Below, in pieces: positions 28,597 through 37,206 of a stretch of DNA of 64,000 nucleotides (within the stretch, counting starts at the first letter, position 1; the number at the start of each line of letters is the position of its first letter). The stretch is from GYS-P2D sp964414425 (GTDB lineage: Bacteria > Bacteroidota > Bacteroidia > Chitinophagales > Saprospiraceae), in contig CAYPWL010000017.1 of NCBI GenBank assembly GCA_964414425.1, forward strand, positions 1 to 64,000. Reading direction: 5' to 3'. The position numbers and the translations under genes were made by a program. Below the pieces are notes generated by a model. The model was not told the DNA's origin. It searched no databases and saw only the letters and a program-made list of their open reading frames with translations.

Positions 28597-29475
28597 ATGA
28601 ATCCAACAGAGGTTACACGTATCAATACAGCTCGGGGCCTATTTGCTGCAAGGCTATATGGCGCAGAGCACCACCCGCCTCTGATACTGGTACATGGGTG
28701 GCCCCAGTCCAGTTATTGCTGGCATCATGTCACTCCATACTTGTCCGAATATCGAGTAATTGCTGTGGATCTGAGAGGGATGGGTGATAGTGTCCGAACG
28801 CTGGAGGCTGCTCACTATGGTAAGGATCAGATGGCATTGGACATATTTGCAGTTGCAGATGCCTTAGACATTGGGCAGTTCCATTTGGGTGGTCATGATT
28901 GGGGTGGCGCTGTCGTACAGGAGATGGCATTACTACATCCTGAGCGCATCGCCAAGTTAATCATCATCAATATGATCCTCATCAACAATCCCATTGGGCA
29001 ACAGAAGGTTTCAGAGATCTTTATCGAGGACTACTTTAGATCATCGTGGTATCAACATTTCTTAAGCATCAAGGATTTCCCAGAAGCAATTTTGGCTGGC
29101 AAAGAACATATCTGGGTTCCCTTTTTCAGTAGAGGTATAAGCAATCCCATCCCTGATGATGCCATCAACGAATACATCCGCTGCTATAAGATCCCTCATA
29201 CCATCACCACGGCTGCCAATCTATATCGCACCCTGCGGTCAGATCGTAAGCGCTGGAAAAGCTATGAAGGCAAACAAATTACGATCCCAACCCTCATCAT
29301 CCATGGCACACTCGATCCTGTGATTATTAAGGAATATCTGATCGGAGCAGAACTGATCTATCCAGACGTGATCATAGAGCATCTGAAAGGGGGACATTTC
29401 ATCTGTGACGAGCAGCCAGAAGCAGTTGGAATAAGGATTTCAAATTTTTTGTCAAGTGGAGATCTGATTAATTAG
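28597..29475 (+). CDS. Alpha/beta hydrolase, epoxide hydrolase-like
   Basis: A 292-residue cytoplasmic enzyme. LVHGWPQSSYCWHH (about residues 31-44) contains the HGWP oxyanion-hole motif of epoxide hydrolases. The nucleophile elbow GGHDWGGAVVQ (about 98-108) has Asp rather than Ser, as in epoxide hydrolases and haloalkane dehalogenases. The catalytic His is in LKGGHFICDEQPE (near the C-terminus), and IHGTLDPVI provides the acid strand. The Asp nucleophile plus HGWP favour epoxide hydrolase. It is divergent from the TonB receptor, and the next gene begins 70 bp downstream. Confidence 0.85.
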   Translation: MNPTEVTRINTARGLFAARLYGAEHHPPLILVHGWPQSSYCWHHVTPYLSEYRVIAVDLRGMGDSVRTLEAAHYGKDQMALDIFAVADALDIGQFHLGGHDWGGAVVQEMALLHPERIAKLIIINMILINNPIGQQKVSEIFIEDYFRSSWYQHFLSIKDFPEAILAGKEHIWVPFFSRGISNPIPDDAINEYIRCYKIPHTITTAANLYRTLRSDRKRWKSYEGKQITIPTLIIHGTLDPVIIKEYLIGAELIYPDVIIEHLKGGHFICDEQPEAVGIRISNFLSSGDLIN

Positions 29476-29545
29476 CGGTGTTTGTACAAGATCATTTGGC
29501 TATTACCTTATAATTGCGAGTTCTAATATGATCAAACTATAATTT

Positions 29546-32500
29546 ATGAACCGTCAATCTGACCAATTACGGAAAGTCATTGTTGATGACGAAGCTTATT
29601 ACCAAATAGAAGATGTAGCGAGGCTCAGGCCTTTTTTTATGAGTATCACAAGTGCTTATGATCACTGGTTGTTTATCTCCAGCAATGGAGGGCTCACAGC
29701 TGGACGCAAAAATTCTGAATTTGCATTATTCCCTTATTACACTGACGATAAGATCACCGAATCGGTAGACCTCACAGGCTCCAAGACGATTATAAAAGTG
29801 AAGGGTGCCGATGGATATCAGTATTGGGAACCTTACTCTTCCAATGCCTATAAACCTTATCAGATCACACAGAATCTCTACAAGAATAGCCTGGGCAACA
29901 AGGTCATCTTCGAAGAGATCAATGAAGACTTAGGACTGACATTCCGTTATCAGTGGTCTTCATCAGATGAGCATGGTCTCGTACGACGCTCTACGCTCTT
30001 TAATCAGCAAGATCAGAACGTAGATATCGAAATAGTCGATGGCTTATTGAATATAGTACCAGCGGGAATCGGTAGTGATTTACAAAATAGTTCAAGTAAT
30101 CTTGGCGATGCATATAAGCGGTCTATACTCGATGCACGCAGCGGGCTGGGCGTATATACCCTCAGTGCAGTCATCGTTGATCGTGCTGAGCCGAGTGAAG
30201 CTCTTAAGGCTAATATCATATGGTCTACGGGATTGAACAATCCAACACATCTACTGTCAACTCAACAGCTTGACAAGTTCAGACAGGGCGAAGCTCTAAC
30301 AGAAGAATTAGATATCAAAGGAGAAAAAGGGGCTTATCTACTCCACAATACGATCCAACTATCTGCCAATGCGTCTGCAGAGTGGTATATCGTTGCTGAT
30401 GTCAACAAAAATCATACAGCAGTATTTGACTTGATCCACAAACTTACAAGCAATAAGGATCTGCTCGTCACGGAGTTACTATCAGCGATTGCCCAGGGCG
30501 ATCAAGATTTGATGCAACTCGTCGCCTCAGCAGATGGTCTACAGAAAACGGCTGATCACCTTAAGGATGGCAGGCACTTCGCCAATGTGATGTTTAACAT
30601 CATGCGAGGAGGAATCTTTGATGAAAATTACCAGATTGACAAGGCTGACTTCGAGGCTTATCTCCGCAAGGCAAATGTCTCGCTCTATGAATCATGTCAT
30701 AAAGCCTTAGACCAACTCGATGACCAGTTCTCCGTATACGACCTGCAAGATCAGATCGGAGCGATCAATCATCCCTCATTTACAAGGCTTGCGATAGAAT
30801 ACCTTCCGTTAAAATTCAGCCGCAGACATGGTGACCCGAGTAGACCATGGAACAAGTTTTCTATCAACTTGAGGAACGAGTTGGATGGCTCAAAAATACT
30901 CGACTATCAAGGGAACTGGAGAGATATCTTCCAAAACTGGGAGGCGCTATCGCTCTCCTACCCCGCCTTCATTAATGGCATGGTCTATCGATTCCTCAAT
31001 GCCTCGACATTTGATGGGTACAATCCCTATCGAGTGACTAAAGATGGTTTTGACTGGGAGACCATCGAGCCTGATGACCCATGGTCCTATATCGGCTACT
31101 GGGGAGATCATCAGATCATCTATCTCTTGAAGTTATTAGAATGTATGCATCGCTATCAACCAAACGAGTTACAAAGACTCATGGCTGAGGACGTATTTGT
31201 TTATGCTGCTGTTCCTTATCGCATCAAATCCTATGAAGATATCCTTGCCGATCCTAAGAGCACTGTAGACTTTGACCGAGCGTGGGATGAAGACATCCGT
31301 GAGCGCCGCAATCAGATGGGGTCAGATGGAGCCTTATTGGCAACAGCTGACGAGCAGATCTATCACGTCAACTTCATCGAGAAGATCCTTGCTACAACAC
31401 TCTCTAAAGTGTCTAACCTCGTTCCTGAAGGCGGTATCTGGATGAACACCCAGCGACCTGAATGGAATGATGCTAATAATGCCCTTGTCGGGAATGGTAT
31501 CTCGATGGTTACGCTCTATTACCTCTATCGATTTGTCAGATTCTTTGAAGATGTCTTCGAGCAATATCAGGGTGAGCAGGTCGAGGTCTCTGCAGAGCTT
31601 TTGAGCTTCTTCAAGGCATGTGTAACTACGCTCGATACACATAAGGGTCAATTGCAAGGTGGATTTAGCGATGTACAGCGCAAGGCATTCATGGATACCA
31701 TGGGTAGCGCAGGAGCAGACTACAGGCTCAAGATTTATGATGATGGATTTAGCGGTGATAAGCAAGTATTGAGTGTCACAGAGATTCAGTCATTCATTGC
31801 ATTATGTAAAGACTATTTTGCGCAAAGCATAAAAGCAAATCGCAGAGACAATGGTCTATACCATGCCTATAATATCCTCAACATAGAATCTGAGGGCTAC
31901 AGGGTCTCTTATCTTAATGAGATGCTTGAGGGACAAGTATCTGTGCTTAGTGCAGGGCTACTCTCACCATCAGAGACTGTTGAGCTACTCAAGAGTCTGC
32001 GTGATAGCAAACTCTATCGACCGGATCAACATAGCTACATACTCTATCCTAATAAGGCGCTTCCTAACTTCTTACAGAAGAATCACATCCCTCATCACAT
32101 GCTCAAGGAGTCCGAGTTGTTGCTGCGCCTACTGGACGATGGTGATGCTACGATCATCGAGCAGGATGTCTATGATCAGTTTCATTTCAATGGAGACTTT
32201 AGAAACAATATCGAGCTGTCAGCAGCATTAGATGCTATGGCTGACGGTCCTTATGCTGATCTGGTCGAATCAGATCGACAGCTCATCCTGGATATCTATG
32301 AGCATCTGTTTAACCATAAGGAGTTTACGGGTCGCTCAGGCACCTTCTATGCCTATGAAGGTCTCGGATCGATCTACTGGCACATGGTTTCTAAGCTGAT
32401 TCTCGCCATCCAAGAGTGCTACAATAGTGCGATGATGTCTGGGGCAAGTCAAGCAGAACTGGACGCACTCGCTGAGCAATATTATGATGCATGGAACGGT

Positions 32501-32977
32501 CTCGGCGTCCACAAGAGCCCAGAGGTCTATGGCGCCTTTACCACTGATCCATACTCTCATACGCCATACCATAAGGGTGCACAGCAACCGGGTATGACAG
32601 GACAAGTAAAAGAAGATATCATCAGCAGATATGGCGAACTTGGGGTACAGATCAAGGATGGCATCATCGAGTTTAACCCAACCTTATTAAAAGCAGAAGA
32701 GTTCTTATCTGCAGCTGATGAGTTCCTAACTATAGGAGTAAAAGGGCAGCAAGAAGTGATCTCATTGGCAGCAGGCAGTTTAGGTTTCACCCTATGTCAA
32801 GTGCCAATCGTATATCACAAAGGAGATGCTGCCAAGATTCTGGTCACACATAGCTCGGGCAAGACGGTGGAAATATCAGGCACACAACTCTCTGAAGAGC
32901 AAAGCATGGCCTTGCTATCCAGATCCGGATCTATCGCCAAGATAGATGTAACTATAAATCAAAATCAGTTGATATGA
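29546..32977 (+). CDS. Large (alpha/alpha)6-barrel carbohydrate enzyme, putative beta-1,3-glucan phosphorylase-like (clan GH-Q)
   Basis: A 1143-residue protein with no signal peptide, so cytoplasmic. The N-terminal half looks like a beta-sandwich (HWLFISSNGGLTAGRKNSE, FRYQWSSSDEHGLVRRSTLF). The middle has barrel-type motifs DDPWSYIGYWGDHQIIYLL (about 508) and RPEWNDANNALVGNGISM (about 637), the latter recalling the GDWND region of GH94. The C-terminus has SHTPYHKGAQQPGMTGQVKE and a beta domain. Size, fold cues and the absence of export fit the very large phosphorylases of GH149/GH161 that act on beta-1,3-gluco-oligosaccharides, and the neighbours are GH17 and a sugar symporter. The family choice is inference. 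It overlaps the GH17 gene by 4 bp (ATGA). Confidence 0.55.
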   Translation: MNRQSDQLRKVIVDDEAYYQIEDVARLRPFFMSITSAYDHWLFISSNGGLTAGRKNSEFALFPYYTDDKITESVDLTGSKTIIKVKGADGYQYWEPYSSNAYKPYQITQNLYKNSLGNKVIFEEINEDLGLTFRYQWSSSDEHGLVRRSTLFNQQDQNVDIEIVDGLLNIVPAGIGSDLQNSSSNLGDAYKRSILDARSGLGVYTLSAVIVDRAEPSEALKANIIWSTGLNNPTHLLSTQQLDKFRQGEALTEELDIKGEKGAYLLHNTIQLSANASAEWYIVADVNKNHTAVFDLIHKLTSNKDLLVTELLSAIAQGDQDLMQLVASADGLQKTADHLKDGRHFANVMFNIMRGGIFDENYQIDKADFEAYLRKANVSLYESCHKALDQLDDQFSVYDLQDQIGAINHPSFTRLAIEYLPLKFSRRHGDPSRPWNKFSINLRNELDGSKILDYQGNWRDIFQNWEALSLSYPAFINGMVYRFLNASTFDGYNPYRVTKDGFDWETIEPDDPWSYIGYWGDHQIIYLLKLLECMHRYQPNELQRLMAEDVFVYAAVPYRIKSYEDILADPKSTVDFDRAWDEDIRERRNQMGSDGALLATADEQIYHVNFIEKILATTLSKVSNLVPEGGIWMNTQRPEWNDANNALVGNGISMVTLYYLYRFVRFFEDVFEQYQGEQVEVSAELLSFFKACVTTLDTHKGQLQGGFSDVQRKAFMDTMGSAGADYRLKIYDDGFSGDKQVLSVTEIQSFIALCKDYFAQSIKANRRDNGLYHAYNILNIESEGYRVSYLNEMLEGQVSVLSAGLLSPSETVELLKSLRDSKLYRPDQHSYILYPNKALPNFLQKNHIPHHMLKESELLLRLLDDGDATIIEQDVYDQFHFNGDFRNNIELSAALDAMADGPYADLVESDRQLILDIYEHLFNHKEFTGRSGTFYAYEGLGSIYWHMVSKLILAIQECYNSAMMSGASQAELDALAEQYYDAWNGLGVHKSPEVYGAFTTDPYSHTPYHKGAQQPGMTGQVKEDIISRYGELGVQIKDGIIEFNPTLLKAEEFLSAADEFLTIGVKGQQEVISLAAGSLGFTLCQVPIVYHKGDAAKILVTHSSGKTVEISGTQLSEEQSMALLSRSGSIAKIDVTINQNQLI

Positions 32978-34251
32978 GACTCAGATGCATACCATATATC
33001 GCCTTAATCAGTGGCCTCCTCATGGCGTGGAGCTGCAAGCCTACAGCTGGTGATAAGACTGATCCTGTAGCTCATAAGAGTGCCGAGGAGATCTTAGGCA
33101 ATCCTGACTATCAGGCAATCTCCTATGGTGGCTATCGTGCTGGCAGCCGAGATATACAGCCGAAGATATCTGAACTCAAGGATGACATGCTTATCCTATC
33201 AGCTATGGGCATCCACATACTTAGAACCTACAATGTGCATCTCCCACATGCCGAGAATGTCCTAAAGGCTATAACTGAGCTGAAAGAGGAGGATGCCTCA
33301 TTCGAGATGTATGTGATGCTCGGAGCATGGATAGACTGTGAGAATGCATGGCAGCCAGGTCAAGAAAACCATGAAGGAGAGAGCCCTCGCAATGAGGTCG
33401 AAATCGCTGAAGCTGTAAGACTTACTCAGAGGTATCCAGACATCGTCAAAGTCATCGCTGTGGGCAACGAGTCTATGGTGCACTGGGCGCAGAGCTACTT
33501 CGTTAGGCCAAAGGCCATCCTTGGATGGGTCAATCACCTCCGTGAGTTACGTTCATCGGGAGAGCTACCTGCAGATCTATGGATTACCAGCAGCGACAAC
33601 TATGCCTCTTGGGGCGGAGCCGACGCCATCTATCACACTGAAGATCTCAATGCACTGATCCGAGCTGTAGATTTCCTAAGTGTCCATACCTACCCCATGC
33701 ATGAGACACATTACAACTATGAGTTTTGGCTACAGCGACCTGACGAGAGCGATATCGATAAGGACGAAAAAATCGTACGAGCAATGAATCGATCCTTAGC
33801 GGAAGCACAAAAGCAAGTTGCTGCCGTCCAATCTTATATGGATGGTATCGGCGCAGATAAACCGATCCACATCGGCGAGACTGGCTGGGCAACTGTATCA
33901 GATGAGTTCTATGGGGACACCGGATCACGGGCCTGTGATCAGTATAAACAAGGACTCTACTATAAATTGATGCGAGATTGGACGAATGAGTCCGGTATAT
34001 CGTGCTTTTTCTTTGAGGCCTTTGATGAAAAATGGAAGGACTCCGAACATCCCAAAGGCAGCGAGAATCACTTTGGCCTAATTGACGAGCATGGCCAAGC
34101 GAAATATGCCATCTGGGATCTGGTCGAAAACGGCACCTTCAAAGGGCTTACTCGTGATGGCAACGTCATCACTAAGAGCTATCGAGGCGATCCACTCACT
34201 GTAAAACAAGCATCACTCGCTCCACCGACAGAATACGATAATGGCTTGTAG
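32974..34251 (+). CDS. GH17-like beta-1,3-glucanase or transglycosylase lipoprotein
   Basis: A 425-residue lipoprotein (signal peptide ending LLMAWSC). The barrel shows ILRTYNVHLPHAENVLKA (GH17 early strand), KVIAVGNESMVHWAQ (about residues 158-172, with the acid Glu in GNES), FLSVHTYPMHE, and PIHIGETGWATVSDE (about 298, with the nucleophile Glu in GETGW). Both catalytic glutamates of GH17 are thus present. GH17 enzymes cleave or rearrange beta-1,3-glucans such as laminarin. It overlaps the upstream large enzyme by 4 bp and is followed by a sugar symporter, forming a glucan-use operon. Confidence 0.85.
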   Translation: MRLRCIPYIALISGLLMAWSCKPTAGDKTDPVAHKSAEEILGNPDYQAISYGGYRAGSRDIQPKISELKDDMLILSAMGIHILRTYNVHLPHAENVLKAITELKEEDASFEMYVMLGAWIDCENAWQPGQENHEGESPRNEVEIAEAVRLTQRYPDIVKVIAVGNESMVHWAQSYFVRPKAILGWVNHLRELRSSGELPADLWITSSDNYASWGGADAIYHTEDLNALIRAVDFLSVHTYPMHETHYNYEFWLQRPDESDIDKDEKIVRAMNRSLAEAQKQVAAVQSYMDGIGADKPIHIGETGWATVSDEFYGDTGSRACDQYKQGLYYKLMRDWTNESGISCFFFEAFDEKWKDSEHPKGSENHFGLIDEHGQAKYAIWDLVENGTFKGLTRDGNVITKSYRGDPLTVKQASLAPPTEYDNGL

Positions 34252-34296
34252 GATAAGCGGATAGAAATGCTATCTTGAAGCATCAATAACCAAGGT

Positions 34297-35721
34297 ATGA
34301 CAAATCAAAATTCCGCTGCTCGGGTCAAAATCCCGATGAGCCAAAAAATAGCATTTGGTATCGGTATGTTTGCCAATCAGATGTTTCCCGCTATTCTTGG
34401 CATTTTCATGGTAGTACTGGTCGAGAGCTTGGGTTTCCCAGGTTGGATGTGGGGTTTATTAGCCTTCGCACCGAGGATTTTTGATGCACTGACAGATCCT
34501 ATCATGGGATTCATCTCTGATAACACCCGCTCACGCTATGGGCGCAGGCGCCAATACGTATTCATCGGAGGAATCATAATGGGTGTGTCATACATATTTA
34601 TGTGGCAACTGTTTGCTGAGAATACCCTGGAGTATAATTTCTGGTACTTCTTTCTGTGGTCATTGGTCTTTTATCTGGGCTTGACGATCTTTAGCGTACC
34701 GTACGTAGCAATGGGATACGAGATGACTCCCGACTTTCATGAACGCACCAGCATCATGGCGGTAGCCCAGTGGATTGGTCAGTGGGCTTGGGTGATTGCA
34801 CCGTGGTTTTGGGTAATCATGTATGATCCAGAGTGGTTCCCATCTGCAACCATAGCGGCTCGGCAGCTGGCTTATTGGGTGGCTATACCCTGTGCGGTCT
34901 GTGCAATAGTGCCTGCAATATTCATCAAGAGCGAATCCACACTTGACAAAGAAGACTATACTCCACTCAGTATAGGAGGAATCCTTGGCAGCATAGGTGA
35001 CATCCTTTATGGCTTCGTAGAGGCCTTTAAGATCAAATATTTCAGAAAGCTGTGCTTTGCGACTTTTTTGATCTTCAATTCATTTAATACAGTTGCAGCG
35101 TTGACCTTCTTTGTCATCGTGTATAAACTCTTTAATGGAGATGCTGGTGCTTCAGGCATCTGGGTATCGCTATTCGGTTGTCTGGGGGCGGTAGGCACGA
35201 CCTTCATCGTCATCCCTATAGTCACAAAGATGGCTATGACTATGGGCAAGAAGAAAGCATTTATGATTGCCCAGAGTATCTCCTTGATTGGATACGTGAT
35301 GCTCTATTTCCTCTTCGTGCCGGGCAAGCCGTGGATGTATATTATCGCACTGCCTTTCTTCTCATTTGGCATCGGCAGTCTATTTACCATTATGATGTCT
35401 ATGACCGCAGATGTGATCGATATCGACGAGCTCAATACGGGCTTGCGTAGAGAAGGCCTCCTCGGAGCAATATACTGGTGGATGGTCAAGGTCGGCTATG
35501 GTATCGCTGGAGGCCTCAGTGGCGCTATGATAGCCTATGTAGGATTCAACCCAGACTTGGCAACAGTCGACCAACAGAGCGCTGTCGATGGACTACATGG
35601 GTTCTTTTGTTTCTTCCCTGCAGTTGGCACTATCATCGCCATGTGGATCATGAGCGATTATGACCTCACAGAGGACAAGGCTAAGGAGATCAGAGATCAA
35701 CTGGAGGAGCGGAGGGCTTAG
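34297..35721 (+). CDS. GPH-family (MFS) sugar:cation symporter
   Basis: A 474-residue inner-membrane protein with about twelve transmembrane helices. The segment APRIFDALTDPIMGFISDN followed by SRYGRRRQYVFIGG (about residues 61-95) is the hallmark of the glycoside-pentoside-hexuronide:cation symporter family (MelB-like). DLTEDKAKEIRDQLEERR is the usual cytoplasmic tail. It lies 45 bp after the GH17 gene, so it probably imports the gluco-oligosaccharides released outside. It ends 9 bp from the convergent PycTM gene. Confidence 0.92.
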   Translation: MTNQNSAARVKIPMSQKIAFGIGMFANQMFPAILGIFMVVLVESLGFPGWMWGLLAFAPRIFDALTDPIMGFISDNTRSRYGRRRQYVFIGGIIMGVSYIFMWQLFAENTLEYNFWYFFLWSLVFYLGLTIFSVPYVAMGYEMTPDFHERTSIMAVAQWIGQWAWVIAPWFWVIMYDPEWFPSATIAARQLAYWVAIPCAVCAIVPAIFIKSESTLDKEDYTPLSIGGILGSIGDILYGFVEAFKIKYFRKLCFATFLIFNSFNTVAALTFFVIVYKLFNGDAGASGIWVSLFGCLGAVGTTFIVIPIVTKMAMTMGKKKAFMIAQSISLIGYVMLYFLFVPGKPWMYIIALPFFSFGIGSLFTIMMSMTADVIDIDELNTGLRREGLLGAIYWWMVKVGYGIAGGLSGAMIAYVGFNPDLATVDQQSAVDGLHGFFCFFPAVGTIIAMWIMSDYDLTEDKAKEIRDQLEERRA

Positions 35722-35730
35722 GAGATTAGA

Positions 35731-36396
35731 TCAAAACCCAGTCAGCATTATATGACAAAATGCAAAAGCCACAACTGACAGAATAATACCGTAAAGGAAT
35801 ATCAAATAAGACACCCTAATTAAGCGATACTTCTTAGAAAGCTTGATTCCAAGATCATAGATATCTTTGATCAGGCTGGGATACAAAGTTTCTCCCTCAG
35901 AGATAACCTTCATAACCGAAGTCGTATAATTACTTAGTTGCATGGCACTAAAGTCCTCAAATGTCATGAGGTCGGTGCACTCAATCGTCTCCTCAATTGA
36001 TTCGTCTGTTGTATCTCTTCTTACCCATGATTCAGGGATAGTTGCAAGTATTGCAAAACTGATAGAAAGCACATTTGTAATAACGAGTCCTCCAACGGCA
36101 AAAACCAAATGCGGATCTTCCTCAAGCTTACCGTATAGCGTCCCTAAGACCATCGAGATAATGATGGCATTAGCAGTTATTAGGATATTCGCTTTGGTAT
36201 CGACTATCTGAAGTCTTGTATAGAGGTTTCTTGACGCCAGTCTAAACCAAGTTTCTATTCCTCTTTCTGGTCTTGACTCAGCCTTTAGGAGTTTCTTTTT
36301 TAGCTTTTTAAGTTCCTCTTTATCGATAGACATTTCTTCCATGATGGCCTTCTCCATCATTTTGAGTCTTTTCTTTTCAATTTTGTCTTCTTTCAT
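35731..36396 (-). CDS. PycTM (DUF5706)-like membrane protein, Pycsar-effector type
   Basis: A 221-residue protein with a highly charged N-terminal helix (about 1-45) and a membrane domain with helices at about 72-92, 98-118 and 196-217. WFRLASRNLYTRLQIVDTKA followed by NILITANAIIISMVLG matches the LxxxDxKANILLxxNAIIxS signature of PycTM/DUF5706, the membrane-disrupting effector of Pycsar cyclic-pyrimidine defence. No PycC cyclase is next to it; instead it is 3 bp from a PAP2 phosphatase. It may be a housekeeping or solitary family member. Signature confident; function open. Confidence 0.75.
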   Translation of the reverse strand: MKEDKIEKKRLKMMEKAIMEEMSIDKEELKKLKKKLLKAESRPERGIETWFRLASRNLYTRLQIVDTKANILITANAIIISMVLGTLYGKLEEDPHLVFAVGGLVITNVLSISFAILATIPESWVRRDTTDESIEETIECTDLMTFEDFSAMQLSNYTTSVMKVISEGETLYPSLIKDIYDLGIKLSKKYRLIRVSYLIFLYGIILSVVAFAFCHIMLTGF

Positions 36397-36399
36397 ACT

Positions 36400-37179
36400 C
36401 TAAAAATTAATTGATAATCTTAACCCAGCTATTCCTGTTGTGCTGAGTTTAACGTGCTCATTCTTAACCAAATGAAGACTTGGTATAAGATATCCTGTCG
36501 CTGCCCCAACTATATAACCAGCTATCACATCTGTAGGAAAATGTCTGCCTCCTCGCACCCTTAAGTATCCAATCACTGCTGGAATAGTTGATGCAGTAAG
36601 CCAAATTAAATGTTTATGCTTTAAGTCAGGGTGGAGATCTGTAATAATTCTTGCTGATAAAAATGCAAAAGCTGCCGCATTTGAGGTATGGCCAGAGATA
36701 AATGACTCTCTGGATGTCCTACCTAATCTGGTTTCGTTATCTGTGGCTGGGTCGTAATTAAACGGTCGATAGCGCTCCACTGATGACTTTGTGATACTCG
36801 TAATACCATTATTGATGAGGGCCGTCTCTACTACCATCAGTGCAATGGCACCACCGTTGGCCCTACACTTATGGGAGACATATGTAACGAAAGGCATTAC
36901 GGCAGACGAATAAAGTATAACATCACTTATCGCTCGGGCTTGTCTCGAGTCATTAAACACTGTCCCTCTATCCAAAAAATTGAGATCCTCGATATCTAAC
37001 ATCTCGATCTCAGCTAACGAGGGACCATCCGCCCTATTATGTAAGATCCTACCTAATCCAGTCAGACCTATACCAACTGCTAAAGGCGCTACATCTCTCT
37101 TAAAGGAGACCGCATAATACTGTGCTTCTGACTGAAAAGATAGAGCGAATAGAAGGCAAAATATTATAAACCTTTTCAT
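36400..37179 (-). CDS. PAP2-family membrane phosphatase, periplasmic
   Basis: A 259-residue protein with an N-terminal signal/anchor (FIIFCLLFALSFQSEAQ). The three PAP2 motifs are visible: KSSVERYRPFN (about 130-140), SFISGHTSNAAAF (about 158-170) and RVRGGRHFPTDVIAGYIVG (about 207-225), containing the catalytic histidines. Such enzymes remove phosphate from lipid phosphates, e.g. undecaprenyl pyrophosphate or lipid A precursors. It lies between the metallophosphoesterase/barrel gene (27 bp upstream) and the PycTM gene (3 bp downstream), implying one envelope-related transcript. Substrate unknown. Confidence 0.9.
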   Translation of the reverse strand: MKRFIIFCLLFALSFQSEAQYYAVSFKRDVAPLAVGIGLTGLGRILHNRADGPSLAEIEMLDIEDLNFLDRGTVFNDSRQARAISDVILYSSAVMPFVTYVSHKCRANGGAIALMVVETALINNGITSITKSSVERYRPFNYDPATDNETRLGRTSRESFISGHTSNAAAFAFLSARIITDLHPDLKHKHLIWLTASTIPAVIGYLRVRGGRHFPTDVIAGYIVGAATGYLIPSLHLVKNEHVKLSTTGIAGLRLSINF

Positions 37180-37206
37180 GGCTGATACTTATTATGATTC
37201 TAACGA

